A stretch of 64,000 nucleotides of DNA from Palleronia sediminis (lineage in GTDB: Bacteria > Pseudomonadota > Alphaproteobacteria > Rhodobacterales > Rhodobacteraceae): positions 62,001 through 126,000 of the forward strand of contig NZ_SNAA01000002.1 in the NCBI RefSeq assembly GCF_004358695.1, read 5' to 3'. Each line of letters begins with the position of its first letter. The stretch's first letter is position 1. A model generated the notes under the pieces. The model was not told where the DNA came from and did not search any database. It was given only the letters and a program-made list of their open reading frames with translations. Shown piece after piece: positions 40,969 through 50,552 of the stretch. Position numbers and translations under genes: made by a program.

Positions 40969-43827
40969 ATGGGACGGATCACGGCGGTTCTCGGCCCCAC
41001 GAATACGGGCAAGACCCATTACGCGCTGGAACGGATGCTGGGCCATCGCACCGGCATCATCGGCCTGCCGCTGCGCCTGCTCGCGCGCGAGGTCTATGAC
41101 CGGCTGGTCGCGTTGCGCGGGCCGTCGGTCGTGGCGCTCGTCACCGGCGAAGAGCGGATCGTGCCCGAGCGCACCGCCTACTGGGTCTGCACGGTCGAGG
41201 CCATGCCCGAGGCAATGGGTGCCGATTTCCTCGCTATAGACGAGATCCAGCTTTGCGGCGACCCCGAGCGGGGCCATGTCTTTACCGACCGGCTCTTGCG
41301 GGCGCGGGGCACGCACGAGACCCTGTTCCTCGGCGCCGAAACGATGCGCCCGGCAATCGCCGCATTGGTGCCCGAGGCGCATTTCCTGCGGCGCGAGCGG
41401 TTTTCCGAGCTGCTTTATACCGGCAGCCGCAAGCTCAGCCGGATGAAGCCGCGTTCGGCCATCGTCGGCTTTTCGGTCGAGAACGTTTATGCCATCGCCG
41501 AGCTCCTGCGCCGTCAGAAGGGGGGCGCGGCGGTCGTCATGGGCGCGCTCAGCCCGCGTACGCGCAACGCCCAGGTCGAGATGTACCAGAACGGCGATGT
41601 CGACTATCTCGTGGCGACGGATGCGATCGGGATGGGTCTGAACCTCGATATCGAGCACGTGGCTTTCAGCTCGACTCGCAAGTTCGACGGGCGGCGGATG
41701 CGCGATCTTCAGTCGAACGAACTGGCGCAGATCGCCGGGCGGGCGGGGCGCTATACGACCGACGGCACCTTTGGCGTGACGGGCGAGGCATCGCCGCTCG
41801 ATGACGGCGTCGTCGATGCCATCGTGCAGAACCGGTTCGCGCCGCTCAGGACGCTGCAATGGCGCAACGCGGCGTTGCGTTTCGGCACGGTCGAGGCGCT
41901 GATCGCCTCGCTCGAGATGCGGCCCGAGGACGAGCGCCTGACCCCTGCGCGCCAGGCCGACGATCTGGCCGCGCTCAAGGAGCTGGCCGACGATCCCGCG
42001 ATCCATCGCACGCTGGGCGATGCGCGCGACGTGCGGCTGCTTTGGGACGTGTGCCGGATTCCCGATTTCCGCGGCATCTCGCCGGGGGAACATGCGGGGC
42101 TGCTCGCGCGTATCTTTCGTGACCTCAGGGAATGGGGGCGGGTGCCCGACGATTGGCTCGCGCGCCAGGTCAAGCGGATCGACCGGATCGACGGCGATAT
42201 CGACGCGCTGTCCAAGCGTCTGGCCTATATCCGCACCTGGACCTACGTGGCGCAGCGCAAGGGTTGGGTCGATGACGAAGCGCATTGGCGCGGGGCGACC
42301 CGCGCTGTAGAAGATCGGCTGTCGGATGCCCTTCACCAGGCGCTGACCCAGCGATTCGTGGATCGGCGTACATCCGTGCTGCTGCGCCGGCTCAAGCAGA
42401 AGGAGAGCCTCTTGGCCGATGTGAACGACAAGGGCGAAGTCACCGTCGAGGGCCAGTTCGTCGGCCGGATCGAGGGGTTTCGGTTCCGGCAGGACAAGGC
42501 GTCGTCGCCCGACGAGGCCCGGACCCTGCGCCAGGCGAGCGCCGCGGCGCTGGCCCCGCAATTCCACCTGCGCGCCGACCGGTTCTACAACGCGCCCGAT
42601 ACCGAGATCGACGTGACCGAGCAGGGCGGCCTGATGTGGGGCGACCAGGCGGTCGGCAAGCTCGCGCGTGGCGATGACGCGATGAAACCGCGGATCGAGC
42701 CTTTCGTCGACGAAGAGGCCGGGGACGAGGTGCGCCAGAAGGTCGAGCGGCGGCTGCGCCACTATCTCGACCGGCGGATCGCCGCCCTGTTCGAGCCGCT
42801 GATCGCGATGCAGTCGGACGAGGCGCTGACCGGTCTGCCGCGCGGCTTTGCGTTCCGCCTGGTCGAGCGCATGGGCGTGATCGCGCGGAACGAGGTGTCC
42901 TCCGAGGTCAAGGAGCTGGACCAGCAGGCGCGCGGGGCGCTGCGCCGCCACGGGGTCCGGTTCGGCCAGTTCACCGTGTTCCTGCCCGCCTTGCTCAAGC
43001 CCGCGCCGACGCGGATGCGGCTCGTGCTTTGGTCGCTCTGGCAGGGTTTCGACCAGTTTCCCGAAAGCCCTCCGCCGGGATTGGTGACGATCCCGGTGAT
43101 CGAGGGCGTGCCCGAAGGCACCTATCTCATGTCTGGATATATGCGGGCGGGCGAACGCGCCATCCGCATCGACATGCTAGAGCGTCTTGCCGACATGATC
43201 CGCGGCGAGAACACGCGCGCAGGTTTCGAGGCGAGCGCCGACATGCTGTCGATCACGGGCATGACGCTGGACCAGTTCGCCGGGCTGATGCAGGGGCTCG
43301 GCTATTCCGCGGAACGGGGCGAGCGGGCCAAGAAACGCGCAGCCCCCGCGGGCAGCGCGGCGGCGGCCGATGCTTCGGGCACAACCCCCGAGTCGGCCCC
43401 GGACGAAGCGCCGGCGCCCGAACCCGAGGCCGGGGAAGCCGGCCCCGAGGTCGAGACCGCGCAGCACGAAGAAGATGCCGCCCCGGCAACGGAGCAGCCG
43501 GACGCGCAAGCCGATCCGGCGCCCGAGACCGACGCGCCCGTATCCGGGGAATCCGACGCGCCCGCGCCCGAGACCGAGGTGTTCTATACCTTTGCTTGGG
43601 TCGGGACGCGCCGCCCGCGCGAACCCCGACGCGATGGAGAGCGTCGCGGGGCCGGTGCCAAGGGTGGCGGAGCGGGCAAGGGCAAGCGGCCGCCGAAGGG
43701 CGCGCCCAAGGGCGAGCGTCGCGGCAAACCGGCGGCCGCCAGCGCGGCGCCCCCGCGCCGCGACAAGCCCATCGACCCCGACAATCCCTTTGCCGAGGCG
43801 CTGATGGGGCTCAAGGACAGCAAGTGA
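40969..43827 (+). CDS. Suv3-like DExH RNA helicase with long C-terminal tail
   Basis: Superfamily-2 helicase close to mitochondrial Suv3, which unwinds RNA for the degradosome. Motifs: Walker A VLGPTNTGKTHYALE near residue 6, DEIQ box FLAIDEIQLCGD near residue 87, FSVENVYAIAELL, VATDAIGMGLNLDIEHVAF and LAQIAGRAGRY. Residues 780-900 form an Ala/Pro/Glu-rich stretch with little sequence complexity, then a basic Gly/Lys/Arg-rich part, and the final residues read PDNPFAEALMGLKDSK. 952 residues, far longer than the helicase core. Its stop overlaps the start of the S4-domain gene by 4 bases. Confidence 0.9.
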   Translation: MGRITAVLGPTNTGKTHYALERMLGHRTGIIGLPLRLLAREVYDRLVALRGPSVVALVTGEERIVPERTAYWVCTVEAMPEAMGADFLAIDEIQLCGDPERGHVFTDRLLRARGTHETLFLGAETMRPAIAALVPEAHFLRRERFSELLYTGSRKLSRMKPRSAIVGFSVENVYAIAELLRRQKGGAAVVMGALSPRTRNAQVEMYQNGDVDYLVATDAIGMGLNLDIEHVAFSSTRKFDGRRMRDLQSNELAQIAGRAGRYTTDGTFGVTGEASPLDDGVVDAIVQNRFAPLRTLQWRNAALRFGTVEALIASLEMRPEDERLTPARQADDLAALKELADDPAIHRTLGDARDVRLLWDVCRIPDFRGISPGEHAGLLARIFRDLREWGRVPDDWLARQVKRIDRIDGDIDALSKRLAYIRTWTYVAQRKGWVDDEAHWRGATRAVEDRLSDALHQALTQRFVDRRTSVLLRRLKQKESLLADVNDKGEVTVEGQFVGRIEGFRFRQDKASSPDEARTLRQASAAALAPQFHLRADRFYNAPDTEIDVTEQGGLMWGDQAVGKLARGDDAMKPRIEPFVDEEAGDEVRQKVERRLRHYLDRRIAALFEPLIAMQSDEALTGLPRGFAFRLVERMGVIARNEVSSEVKELDQQARGALRRHGVRFGQFTVFLPALLKPAPTRMRLVLWSLWQGFDQFPESPPPGLVTIPVIEGVPEGTYLMSGYMRAGERAIRIDMLERLADMIRGENTRAGFEASADMLSITGMTLDQFAGLMQGLGYSAERGERAKKRAAPAGSAAAADASGTTPESAPDEAPAPEPEAGEAGPEVETAQHEEDAAPATEQPDAQADPAPETDAPVSGESDAPAPETEVFYTFAWVGTRRPREPRRDGERRGAGAKGGGAGKGKRPPKGAPKGERRGKPAAASAAPPRRDKPIDPDNPFAEALMGLKDSK

Positions 43828-44204
43828 GCGAGGGCTCGGTCGACGGGGCGATCCGCCTCGACAAGTGGCTGTTCTATGCGCGGTTCTTCAAGACCCGCTC
43901 GCTTGCCGCGGGGATCGTGCGCGCGGGCAACGTGCGGGTGAACGGCGTGCGCGTCTCGAAACCCTCGGCCTGCGTCCGTCCGGGCGATACGCTCAGTTTC
44001 GCGCAGGGCCGCGCGGTTCGGGTGGTGACGGTCCTCGCCCCCGGCGAAAGACGCGGCCCCGCGCCCGAGGCGCAGGGGCTCTACGACGACCGCTCGCCCC
44101 CGCCGCCGCCCGCGACGCCCCGCGCGCCGGCCTATGACGGTGGCGGGCGCCCGACCAAGCGCGACCGCCGCGCCCTGCCGCAGAAGGGCGACGGCGATCT
44201 GTGA
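43824..44204 (+). CDS. hslR: S4-domain RNA-binding protein, Hsp15-like
   Basis: 126-residue protein with an S4 RNA-binding fold at its N-terminus (IRLDKWLFYARFFKTRSLAAG, then GNVRVNGVRVSKPSACVRPGD), like heat shock protein 15, which binds stalled 50S subunits carrying nascent chains. The C-terminal third is Pro- and Arg-rich and disordered. The GTG start at 43824 overlaps the helicase stop (GTGA). Coupling to an RNA helicase suggests a common role in RNA or ribosome rescue, by inference. Confidence 0.85.
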   Translation: MSEGSVDGAIRLDKWLFYARFFKTRSLAAGIVRAGNVRVNGVRVSKPSACVRPGDTLSFAQGRAVRVVTVLAPGERRGPAPEAQGLYDDRSPPPPPATPRAPAYDGGGRPTKRDRRALPQKGDGDL

Positions 44205-44272
44205 CCGACACCGGTTGAAGGCCCGCGCCGCAAGGTCTAGGTGACACTCGGATCACGACCGGGACACCTATC

Positions 44273-44608
44273 ATGACTTATATCGTCAACGATAACTGCA
44301 TCGCCTGCAAATATACCGACTGCGTCGAGGTTTGCCCCGTGGACTGTTTCTACGAGGGCGAGAACATGCTGGTGATCCATCCCGACGAGTGCATCGATTG
44401 CGGCGTCTGCGAGCCGGAATGCCCCGCCGATGCGATCCGCCCCGACACCGATCCCGAAGCCGAGAAATGGGTCGAGTTCAACCGCAAGTACTCCGAAGCG
44501 TGGCCGGTCATCGTGACCAAGAAAGACCCGCTGCCGACGGCCGAGGAGATGGACGGAAAGCCCGGCAAGATGTCCCTCTTTTCCGAGGCGCCGGGCGAAG
44601 GCGGTTGA
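44273..44608 (+). CDS. fdxA: 7-iron ferredoxin FdxA
   Basis: Soluble electron carrier with one 3Fe-4S and one 4Fe-4S cluster. Cluster ligands lie in [18 protein letters not shown] and in [17 protein letters not shown] within the first 60 residues; the C-terminal half ([20 protein letters not shown]) is the usual FdxA extension. 111 residues, normal. The ATG at 44273 is preceded by a weak purine-rich site. The gene is followed by a terminator-like stem and then carD. The electron partner is not known. Confidence 0.93.
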   Translation: MTYIVNDNCIACKYTDCVEVCPVDCFYEGENMLVIHPDECIDCGVCEPECPADAIRPDTDPEAEKWVEFNRKYSEAWPVIVTKKDPLPTAEEMDGKPGKMSLFSEAPGEGG

Positions 44609-44658
44609 GCGCGGCACCCGGCCGCGCATGATGCCCGCCCCGTTGCACCGGGCAAGCG

Positions 44659-44694
44659 GCCCGGAATCTGACGGCTTCTCCGGGCGGCGTTTTT
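44659..44694 (+). terminator. Candidate intrinsic terminator after fdxA
   Basis: GCCCGGA at 44659-44665 pairs with TCCGGGC at 44679-44685 across a 13-base loop, followed by GGCG and TTTTT. It sits in the 220-base gap between fdxA and carD. The remaining part of the gap (about 44694-44828) is AT-richer, contains TATGATA at 44694-44700 that could be a -10 element of carD, and no gene. Confidence 0.5.
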
Positions 44695-44828
44695 ATGATA
44701 TGGTGTCGTCAAGGTAACAGAACGGTCGGCCGTATTCATCGGTGCGACTCGGGGCGGCGGGATGCGAATGCAGTCCCGGCGCCCTTTCTGCGGCCTGTGC
44801 CTGGGGCCTGGAAAGGAACAAGTCTGCC

Positions 44829-45347
44829 ATGTCGAAAGCCAAGAAACCGGATTTCCGTCCGAACGAGTTCGTCGTCTATCCCGCGCATGGCGTGGGCCAG
44901 ATCGTGCGTATCGAAAAGCAGGAAATCGCCGGGCTGGAACTTGAACTCTTCGTGATCTCCTTCGAGAAGGACAAGATGACGCTGCGCGTGCCGACCGACA
45001 AGGCGGTCGTGGTGGGGATGCGTCCGCTCAGCTCGCCCGACGTGGTGAGCAAGGCGATGGCGACCCTCAAGGGCAAGGCCCGCGTCAAAAAGGCGATGTG
45101 GTCGCGTCGCGCGCAGGAATACGAGCAAAAGATCAACTCGGGCGACCTGATCGCCATCGCCGAGGTCGTGCGCGATCTGCACCGCGCGGACGATCAGCGT
45201 GAGCAGAGCTATTCCGAGCGCCAGCTTTACGAGCAGGCGCTCGAGCGGCTGACCCGCGAGATCGGCGCCATCTCGGGCGAGGACGAGGCGAGCGCGCAGG
45301 CCCAGATCGATTCGGTCCTGACCAGCCGCAAGCCCGCCGCGGCCTGA
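44829..45347 (+). CDS. carD: CarD-family transcriptional regulator
   Basis: RNA-polymerase-binding regulator that stabilises open promoter complexes. The N-terminal Tudor-like RNAP-interaction domain reads FRPNEFVVYPAHGVGQIVRIE and LELFVISFEKDKMTLRVP; the C-terminal helical domain contains KKAMWSRRAQEYEQKINSGD and EVVRDLHRADDQREQSYSER, as in the family. The ATG at 44829 gives 172 residues; an upstream extension to 44742 is not needed. It is followed by a strong terminator. CarD is essential in several alphaproteobacteria; the role here is inferred. Confidence 0.93.
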   Translation: MSKAKKPDFRPNEFVVYPAHGVGQIVRIEKQEIAGLELELFVISFEKDKMTLRVPTDKAVVVGMRPLSSPDVVSKAMATLKGKARVKKAMWSRRAQEYEQKINSGDLIAIAEVVRDLHRADDQREQSYSERQLYEQALERLTREIGAISGEDEASAQAQIDSVLTSRKPAAA

Positions 45348-45370
45348 CGCCATAGCTTCGCACGAGACAG

Positions 45371-45408
45371 GGGGCCGCGCCGGCAATGGCGCGGCCCCTT
45401 TCGTTTTT
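45371..45408 (+). terminator. Strong intrinsic terminator after carD
   Basis: Perfect 11-base stem (GGGGCCGCGCC and GGCGCGGCCCC) with a 6-base loop, then TTTCGTTTTT. It ends carD transcription in front of the convergent antiporter gene that stops at 45417. Confidence 0.85.
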
Positions 45409-45416
45409 GGGGCCGC

Positions 45417-47369
45417 TCAGGCCACGTTTGGATCGGCGCGGCGATGGTCGTCGGCCTCGAAATCCTCGTCGTCATCGTCATCCTGCCGACGGCGCCTGAG
45501 CTCGTCATACTTGGCCGACAGCACGCTTTCGAGCTCGGTATCGAGGGCGCGCGCGCGCTCCATGTAATCGTCGTTCTTGGCGATCGGCACGCCGGGTTTC
45601 CACAGCTCGGCCAGTTCGCGCAGCGCCGAACGGTCGATCTGGTAGAACGCCTTCTCCATCTCGGCAGCCTCGAACTCGGAAAGGCCGATATTCTCGAGCA
45701 CGTAACGCCCGGCCCGCAGCGACGAATCGAACACCTCCCGCACGATATCGTCGGCCCCCGCGCGGTAGAGTTCGTAGACATGGTTGCGGTCATAGGCACG
45801 GGCGATGATGTGGATGTCGGGGCGTTCCTTGCGGGCATAGCGCACCAGCGCCGTGACCTGTGCGGGCTGATCCATCGTTGCCACCAGCACCCGCGCATCG
45901 TGCAACCCCGCGGCGAGCAAAAGCTCGGGCCGGGTCGGGTCGCCGAAGAACCCCTTGAAGCCGAATTTCCGCATGAGCTGGATCGTGTCGAGGTCATGGT
46001 CCAGCACGACGGTTTCGAACCCCGCGAGTTGCAGCATCCGGTTGACCACCTGACCGAAGCGCCCGATCCCGGCGATGATGATCGGGGCGGTGTGGTCGAT
46101 CTCGTCATGGGGCAGGGCGGGGCCGTCATCGTCCGAAAGCCGTTTTGAGATCTGCTCGAACAGGATGAAGAACAGCGGCGTTAGCAGCATCGACATGGCG
46201 ATGACCAAAAGCAGGATCTCGCCCAGCGCCATCCCCAGCACCCCGGTCTGAAGCGCGAAGGACGACAGCACAAAGCCGAACTCCCCCGCCTGGGCCAGCC
46301 CCAGCGTGAACAGCCAGCGATCCGTGGGCTTGAGCTTGAAGATCAGAGCCAGCGCATAAAGCACCAGCCCCTTCACGATCATCAACCCAAGCGCGAGCCC
46401 GAGCACGAAGCCGGGATTCTCGAGCAGGAGCGGAACCGAGATCCCCGCGCCGACGGTGATGAAGAAAAGCCCCAGCAGCAGACCCTTGAACGGCTCGATA
46501 TCGGATTCGAGCTCGTGCCGGAACTCGGAGTTGGCCAGCACGACGCCGGCAAGAAAGGTGCCCAAAGCCGGCGAAAGCCCCAGCAGCGTCATGACAAAGG
46601 CGATGGCGATGACGATCAGGAGGGCGAGCGCGACATAGAGCTCGCGCAGCCGCGCGCGGTGGACGAACCGAAACAGGGGCCGCGTGCCGAAAATGCCAAG
46701 CAGGATGATCCCCGCGATGGCCGCCAATGTCAGCAGCGTGACCCCCCAGGCCGGAAGGCGGTCGACCAGCAGCATCGCCGCCTCGACCTGCGCCGCTGGC
46801 GTGGTTTCGGCGCCGGACGGGAGGCTGCCGCCGGGATCGGGCGCGCCGCCGACCTGGCCCACCGCCAGGAGCGGCATGAGCGCCAGCATCGGGATCACCG
46901 CGATATCCTGCATCAGCAGGACCGAGAACGAGGACCGACCGCCCGCCGTCTGCATCAGCCGCTTTTCGTTCAGCGTCTGCAGCACGATAGCGGTCGAGGA
47001 CAGCGAAAAGATCATGGCGACCGCGATGGCCTCGCCCGGCGCGAGCCCGAGCGCGAGCCCCGCGCCACCCACCAGAGCCATGGTGATCATGATCTGTGCA
47101 CCGCCCAGCCCGATCAGCCGGTGGCGCATCTTCCAGACCGCGCGCGGCTCGAGCTCGAGCCCGATCAGGAACAGCATCATGACCACGCCGAACTCGGCGA
47201 AATGCTGCAAATCCTGCGTTTCCGACCCGACAAGGCCCAGAACCGGCCCGATCAGGATTCCGGCGGCCAGGTATCCCAGCACCGAGCCGAGGCCCAGCCG
47301 CGCGGCCAGCGGCACCGCCACCACCGCGGCCGTCAGGTAGACCGTCGCCTGAAAGAGAAAGGTTTCCAT
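45417..47369 (-). CDS. Monovalent cation:proton antiporter-2 (KefB/KefC type)
   Basis: Inner-membrane K+ (or Na+)/H+ antiporter with about twelve helices in residues 1-390 and a cytosolic RCK/TrkA-N domain from about residue 420. Family landmarks: LGYLAAGILIGP, GLELEPRAVWKM, SSTAIVLQTLNEK, LLMQDIAVIPMLA; the NAD-binding part is IIIAGIGRFGQVVNRML and ends in DPTRPELLLAAGL. The 60 C-terminal residues are acidic and rich in Asp and Arg. 650 residues, slightly longer than KefC. No KefF/KefG partner gene is adjacent, so glutathione gating is uncertain. Confidence 0.9.
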   Translation of the reverse strand: METFLFQATVYLTAAVVAVPLAARLGLGSVLGYLAAGILIGPVLGLVGSETQDLQHFAEFGVVMMLFLIGLELEPRAVWKMRHRLIGLGGAQIMITMALVGGAGLALGLAPGEAIAVAMIFSLSSTAIVLQTLNEKRLMQTAGGRSSFSVLLMQDIAVIPMLALMPLLAVGQVGGAPDPGGSLPSGAETTPAAQVEAAMLLVDRLPAWGVTLLTLAAIAGIILLGIFGTRPLFRFVHRARLRELYVALALLIVIAIAFVMTLLGLSPALGTFLAGVVLANSEFRHELESDIEPFKGLLLGLFFITVGAGISVPLLLENPGFVLGLALGLMIVKGLVLYALALIFKLKPTDRWLFTLGLAQAGEFGFVLSSFALQTGVLGMALGEILLLVIAMSMLLTPLFFILFEQISKRLSDDDGPALPHDEIDHTAPIIIAGIGRFGQVVNRMLQLAGFETVVLDHDLDTIQLMRKFGFKGFFGDPTRPELLLAAGLHDARVLVATMDQPAQVTALVRYARKERPDIHIIARAYDRNHVYELYRAGADDIVREVFDSSLRAGRYVLENIGLSEFEAAEMEKAFYQIDRSALRELAELWKPGVPIAKNDDYMERARALDTELESVLSAKYDELRRRRQDDDDDEDFEADDHRRADPNVA

Positions 47370-47468
47370 CGCGTCTCCGTCTCGCCGTGCCCCGATCCAT
47401 CGGCCGGGACGGCGTCATCGCGGAGGATAGTCCGCCGGGGGGCAGATCGCCACCGCCGGGACGCGGGG

Positions 47469-50400
47469 TCAGCCCGCGGGCATCTGCAGGGTAAAGACGC
47501 GGCTGCCCTTTTGATATTGCAAAAGGTTGTCGCCTATGGCGCGGACCTGACCACCATCGACCCGGTCGCCGACCTTGACCTTCTGGAACCGCCCCGAGGG
47601 CAGGCGGATCAGCGCGCGGCGGCTATTTGCGCTGCCATAGACGCCGATCAGGTTGATCTGGTTGAGACGCAGCACGTTGGCCTCGGTCGCGCGGGCGGCG
47701 ACGCTGCCACCCGTCGGCCCCGAGGGGCGGACCACGGCGGCGGCCTGCGCCACGCGGACCGGTTGCGCCGCCGGCTGCTGCGTCGCGCGCCGTTCGACCG
47801 TTGCGGGCCGCGTCGTGGGCCGGATGGAGCGGGCGACGGCGGCAGGGTTCGTCGGCGCGGGCGCGACCTGCGGCACGATGGCCGCCAGTGCCGAGGCGGC
47901 GGCGGCGGCCGCGGCGGCGGCCTCAGCCTCGCGTCGGGGGCCGTCATCGGCGGGGGCGGCGGGCTCCTGCCGCAGGGCGACCGCCTCGGCCAGCGCATCG
48001 GCGATGGCGCCGGCATCCGGTCCGGCGGGGGCGGGCACGCTCAGCGATGCGGGCCGCGCGCGGGGCAGTCCGGGCGATGCCGCGGCATCGGCGGGCGCCG
48101 CCGCGGGCGCCGCGCTGTCGGTCGGGCGGGCACGTGGCGTCATGCCGATACCCGCGCGGGACAAGAGCGAAGCGGCCGATGCTCCCTCGACCGTGTCGGC
48201 GCGGGCCACCTCGATCACTTCGGTATCGGCCTGCGTCTCGGGGGCGGGATCGGCCGCATCGTCGGAACGCTCGGTCGTCTCGCCGGGGCGAAGCGGCGGC
48301 ACGCGCGGCGGCGTGCCATCGGTGATCGGGATCACGACCCGGCTTTCGTCCTGCGATTCGGCGGTGGCGTTGGTCTCGGGGGCGTCCTGCGGTGCGGTCG
48401 CGTCGGGCGCGTCGACCATGCGCGCCGGCCGATCGGGCGTTGCGGGCGGGACGAGGGCGGGGCGGCCGGCGGTGACGCGCACGCCCGCGGGCGAGACCAC
48501 GCCTTCGGGCGTCGCGATGACGCGCCCGGCCTCGTCCAGATCGAACCGCGTGCCCGCCGGGGGCGGCGGGATCAGCGGTGGCGGGGCGGTCACGGTCGAC
48601 AGATCGGGCACCGCGACCTCGGCCAGGTCCGAACGCGGGGCCGAAAGCACCGTCTCGCCGCCCACCTCCTCGACGGTGTCGCTGGCGGGTTCGTTCGGCA
48701 CGGGCGGGGATTCGGCATCGACGCCGGTCGCGGCGTAGCGGCCCGTCTCGCTCGCCCCGGCCGGGCGGTCGAGCGGATCGTCGACGCCCGCGGCGTCCGG
48801 GTCGGGCGCGGTATCGGGTGCGTCGATATCGGGCAGGTCGGCCGCGGTTTCGATCTCGGGGCGGTCGGGCGCGGTCTCGGGGGCGACCGGGTCCGCGTCG
48901 GTCGCAGCCGTTTCGGGTACTTCGGCCGCGGGCGCGAGGGCCGAGGTCTCGGTCGGGTCCACATCGGCCTCGCCGCCCAGCAGGAACACCGCCGACCAGA
49001 TGACCAGCGCCAGCACCAGCGCGACGATCACGCCGATCACGATGGGCAGGACGCTGGACAGGCGCGAGCCCTGCTCGAAATTGCGCGCGCCGAACACGGT
49101 CAGCGCCTCGGCCTCGGTCATCGGCGGATCGGCCTTGACCGGGCTGGGTGGCGGCACGACGGCCGGCGCCGGCTTGCCGTTATCCGGCTTGCCCTCGGGC
49201 GGCTTGACCTGCCGCGCCTTGGGCGAGGGGGCCGCCGCGGCCGGGGCGCGCTTGTCGGCGGATGGCGCGGGCTTGGATGTCTTGACCTCGGCCACGGGTT
49301 TCGGACCGCCGGCGGCCGGTTTCGCCGGGGTGACGGGGCCGATCACGCCCGAGATATCGGGCTCTTCGCGGATCGAGCGTCGGGCGGGACCGGCGCCGCC
49401 ATCGGGCAGCATCGCGATCCGCGAGGCGATCCGGTCGAGCGACGAAGTCGCGGGCGCGGCAGACGCGGCTGCCAGCGCGGCGGGGCCCGCCGCCGCCGGC
49501 GCGCGGCGCGAGCTGAAGGATGGTGCGGGGGCGGCGTCGGCATCTTCGTGCCGCGCCTCGGGGATGCCCTCCGCTGCGGAATTGCGGACGGGTGCCGGTG
49601 CGGGGGGTGTCGGCTCCGCCGGTTCCTCTTCGCGGCGTTTGGGGTCGAAGACCGGGTTCGGCTCGGGATCGATCTCGGGGCGCCGGGGGGCGGGCTTGGC
49701 CGCGGGGGCCGGCATGGGCGCCGGTTTCGGCGTGGCCTCGGGCCGCGCCGGGCGATCCGTCATATCGGACGAGCCGCCCGCGTCGCCATCCTGCCTTGCG
49801 GGTTTCGCATCCGTCGCAGATTTCGCCTCATCCGCTGCGGGTTTCGCCTCCGTCGCCGGGCGCGCGACCGCGGCATGCGAATCATCTGCCGCATCCGGTT
49901 TGGCGGGGGGGATCGCGTCCTGCTTTGCCGCATCGTCCGCGGGGGGCGCCTTGTCGGTTTCGTCGCCGTCGCTGCCCGATGGAGCGGGTTGCGCGGGCCG
50001 GGACGCCGCCGCCTCCGCAGCCGCCTCTGCCGCGGCCTTCTGCGCGGCAGTGGGCGGCAGCGGCTGGCCCGCGATCGAGGTCTTGCCAAGCGCGACGCCC
50101 GTATCGAACACGCCCTTGCGCGGGGCGGCGCCAAAGCTCTGCGGGTTCAGCCCGTGGGCCGCGGCGAAATCCTCGGCCTGTTTCAGCGTTTCGCGGGCGA
50201 CGGCGGCCAGCGCGACCTTGCCCTTGCCGCGCGCCTTCCAGACATAGCGCAGATCCGCGAGGTCATAGGGCGTCAGCCCGTCGAGCTCGGCGCGGATCGC
50301 GGTTTCGCGGGCCTCTTTCTCTTCGGGCTCGATCTCGAGGTTGAGAAACAGCACCTCGGTATGCGGGATCAAGAGCTCGGTCGTCACCGGCCCGTCGATC

Positions 50401-50552
50401 TCGGCCTCGGCCTCTTTCCTGAGATCCTCCATCCGGGTGTCGAAATGGGGATCGTCCAGCCGGATCTCGCCGAAAGGCTCGGTATCGGGCGCACCGCGGC
50501 GCAGCAGGCGCACGCCGTCATCGGTGAAATCGAGAAGGAAGGGCGTCGTCAT
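47469..50552 (-). CDS. Large single-pass membrane protein with GspL/PilM-like and PilP/GspC-like ends
   Basis: 1027-residue protein I cannot assign to a named gene. Residues 1-150 resemble the first cytoplasmic subdomain of GspL/PilM proteins (ELLIPHTEVLFLNLEIEP, AIRAELDGLTPYDLADLRY, VWKARGKGKVALAAVARETL). Residues 160-490 are Pro/Ala/Lys-rich and low complexity. One membrane helix, VLPIVIGVIVALVLALVIW, lies near residues 500-520. A second Pro/Ala/Asp-rich linker of about 430 residues leads to a short C-terminal domain (NLIGVYGSANSRRALIRL, GRFQKVKVGDRVDGG) like the PilP/GspC homology region. Topology would be N-in, C-periplasmic. No other secretion or pilus gene is nearby. Its gene lies 99 bases upstream of the antiporter gene. 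Confidence 0.7.
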   Translation of the reverse strand: MTTPFLLDFTDDGVRLLRRGAPDTEPFGEIRLDDPHFDTRMEDLRKEAEAEIDGPVTTELLIPHTEVLFLNLEIEPEEKEARETAIRAELDGLTPYDLADLRYVWKARGKGKVALAAVARETLKQAEDFAAAHGLNPQSFGAAPRKGVFDTGVALGKTSIAGQPLPPTAAQKAAAEAAAEAAASRPAQPAPSGSDGDETDKAPPADDAAKQDAIPPAKPDAADDSHAAVARPATEAKPAADEAKSATDAKPARQDGDAGGSSDMTDRPARPEATPKPAPMPAPAAKPAPRRPEIDPEPNPVFDPKRREEEPAEPTPPAPAPVRNSAAEGIPEARHEDADAAPAPSFSSRRAPAAAGPAALAAASAAPATSSLDRIASRIAMLPDGGAGPARRSIREEPDISGVIGPVTPAKPAAGGPKPVAEVKTSKPAPSADKRAPAAAAPSPKARQVKPPEGKPDNGKPAPAVVPPPSPVKADPPMTEAEALTVFGARNFEQGSRLSSVLPIVIGVIVALVLALVIWSAVFLLGGEADVDPTETSALAPAAEVPETAATDADPVAPETAPDRPEIETAADLPDIDAPDTAPDPDAAGVDDPLDRPAGASETGRYAATGVDAESPPVPNEPASDTVEEVGGETVLSAPRSDLAEVAVPDLSTVTAPPPLIPPPPAGTRFDLDEAGRVIATPEGVVSPAGVRVTAGRPALVPPATPDRPARMVDAPDATAPQDAPETNATAESQDESRVVIPITDGTPPRVPPLRPGETTERSDDAADPAPETQADTEVIEVARADTVEGASAASLLSRAGIGMTPRARPTDSAAPAAAPADAAASPGLPRARPASLSVPAPAGPDAGAIADALAEAVALRQEPAAPADDGPRREAEAAAAAAAAASALAAIVPQVAPAPTNPAAVARSIRPTTRPATVERRATQQPAAQPVRVAQAAAVVRPSGPTGGSVAARATEANVLRLNQINLIGVYGSANSRRALIRLPSGRFQKVKVGDRVDGGQVRAIGDNLLQYQKGSRVFTLQMPAG

